From positions 206,017 through 270,016 of the forward strand of contig NZ_CABVLY010000008.1 in assembly GCF_902498995.1 (NCBI RefSeq): a stretch of 64,000 bases of DNA. The letters are read 5' to 3'. Position 1 is the stretch's first letter. Each line of letters opens with the position of its first letter. Both the position numbers and the translations under genes were made by a program. The notes beneath the pieces are model-generated. The model saw only the letters and a list, made by a program, of their open reading frames with translations. It made no database searches and was not told where the DNA came from. Origin of the DNA: Burkholderia anthina (GTDB lineage Bacteria > Pseudomonadota > Gammaproteobacteria > Burkholderiales > Burkholderiaceae). Positions 63,888-64,000 of this stretch are shown here, piece after piece.

Positions 63888-64000
63888 CGGCAAACGGCAA
63901 ACGGCAAACGGCAAACGGCAAATCGGCAAATCGGCAAATCGGCAAATCGGCAAATCGGCAAATCGGCAAATCGGCAAATCGGCAAATCGGCAAATCGGCA
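63888..64000. repeat. Tandem repeat CGGCAAA(T)
   Basis: Four 7-bp units CGGCAAA (63888-63915) are followed by ten complete 8-bp units CGGCAAAT (63916-63995) and a partial unit that runs off the window. The array lies about 45 bases after the last gene. The change from 7- to 8-base units suggests slippage plus one founding insertion. Apparent proteins in this stretch are translations of the repeat. Confidence 0.97.

Noticed and set aside
63460..63993. Minus-strand frame of 177 codons with repeated CRFADLPI units
   Set aside because: It is the translation of the 8-bp tandem repeat (24-base period) joined to the antisense of the phosphoesterase gene.
63888..64000. CRISPR array
   Set aside because: Units are 7-8 bp with no spacers; no cas genes in the window.

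Overview
The window is high-GC (strong G/C third-position bias), densely packed chromosomal DNA. Gene content and style (DUF4148 protein, WxxGHW-repeat proteins, extra infA next to a cold-shock gene, LysR-dense layout, many GTG/TTG starts) fit a betaproteobacterium of the genus Burkholderia, most likely the cepacia complex. That is inference from family recognition; no rRNA, tRNA, CRISPR array or insertion sequence was seen.

Layout. (1) 0.1-5.8 kb: a sugar-acid operon (MFS importer, GarD/UxaA-type dehydratase, DHDPS-family 2-keto-3-deoxy-acid dehydratase, alpha-ketoglutarate semialdehyde dehydrogenase) behind a promoter with a perfect 22-bp operator-like palindrome. (2) 6-9 kb: a polyamine-type periplasmic binding protein translationally coupled to a membrane diguanylate cyclase. 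(3) 9-23 kb: mixed accessory genes: DUF4148 protein, a 26-aa membrane miniprotein, TauE/SafE exporter, LysR, LysE, Tat-exported purple acid phosphatase, WxxGHW proteins, an ECF sigma operon, a DUF1800/DUF1501 pair and a tyrosine recombinase. (4) 23-27 kb: a short-chain-dehydrogenase relic, a DUF4377 lipoprotein gene split by an in-frame amber codon, an MdtD-like MFS pump with a divergent LysR gene, and a VOC protein.

(5) 27-59.9 kb: the dominant feature, a large steroid-catabolism cluster in two blocks. Block A (27.0-35.5 kb) carries an LLM flavoprotein, HsaA-like and HsaB-like flavin monooxygenase components, a 3-ketosteroid dehydrogenase, a KshB-like reductase, a FadD3-like CoA ligase and an SDR. 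Block B (40.2-59.9 kb) carries HsaC-like extradiol dioxygenase, IpdA/IpdB, two crotonases (one EchA20-like), IpdC-like flavoprotein, four acyl-CoA dehydrogenases in two adjacent pairs, two thiolases, two SDRs, a MaoC hydratase, a YCF48-like periplasmic protein with an MMPL/RND transporter, and a KshA-like Rieske oxygenase. Together they cover ring A/B opening (KstD, KshAB, HsaABC) and the CoA-linked breakdown of rings C and D. HsaD and HsaEFG equivalents are not in the window. Between the blocks sit gntR-tauE-DUF1634, an outer-membrane protein and a FitAB toxin-antitoxin pair with a FitA-type operator.

(6) 59.9-64 kb: cold-shock gene with a long leader, a second-type infA starting with TTG, an alpha/beta hydrolase whose leader contains a terminator-like hairpin, a phospholipase C/acid phosphatase-family gene with a coupled small gene, and an 8-bp tandem repeat that runs off the window end.
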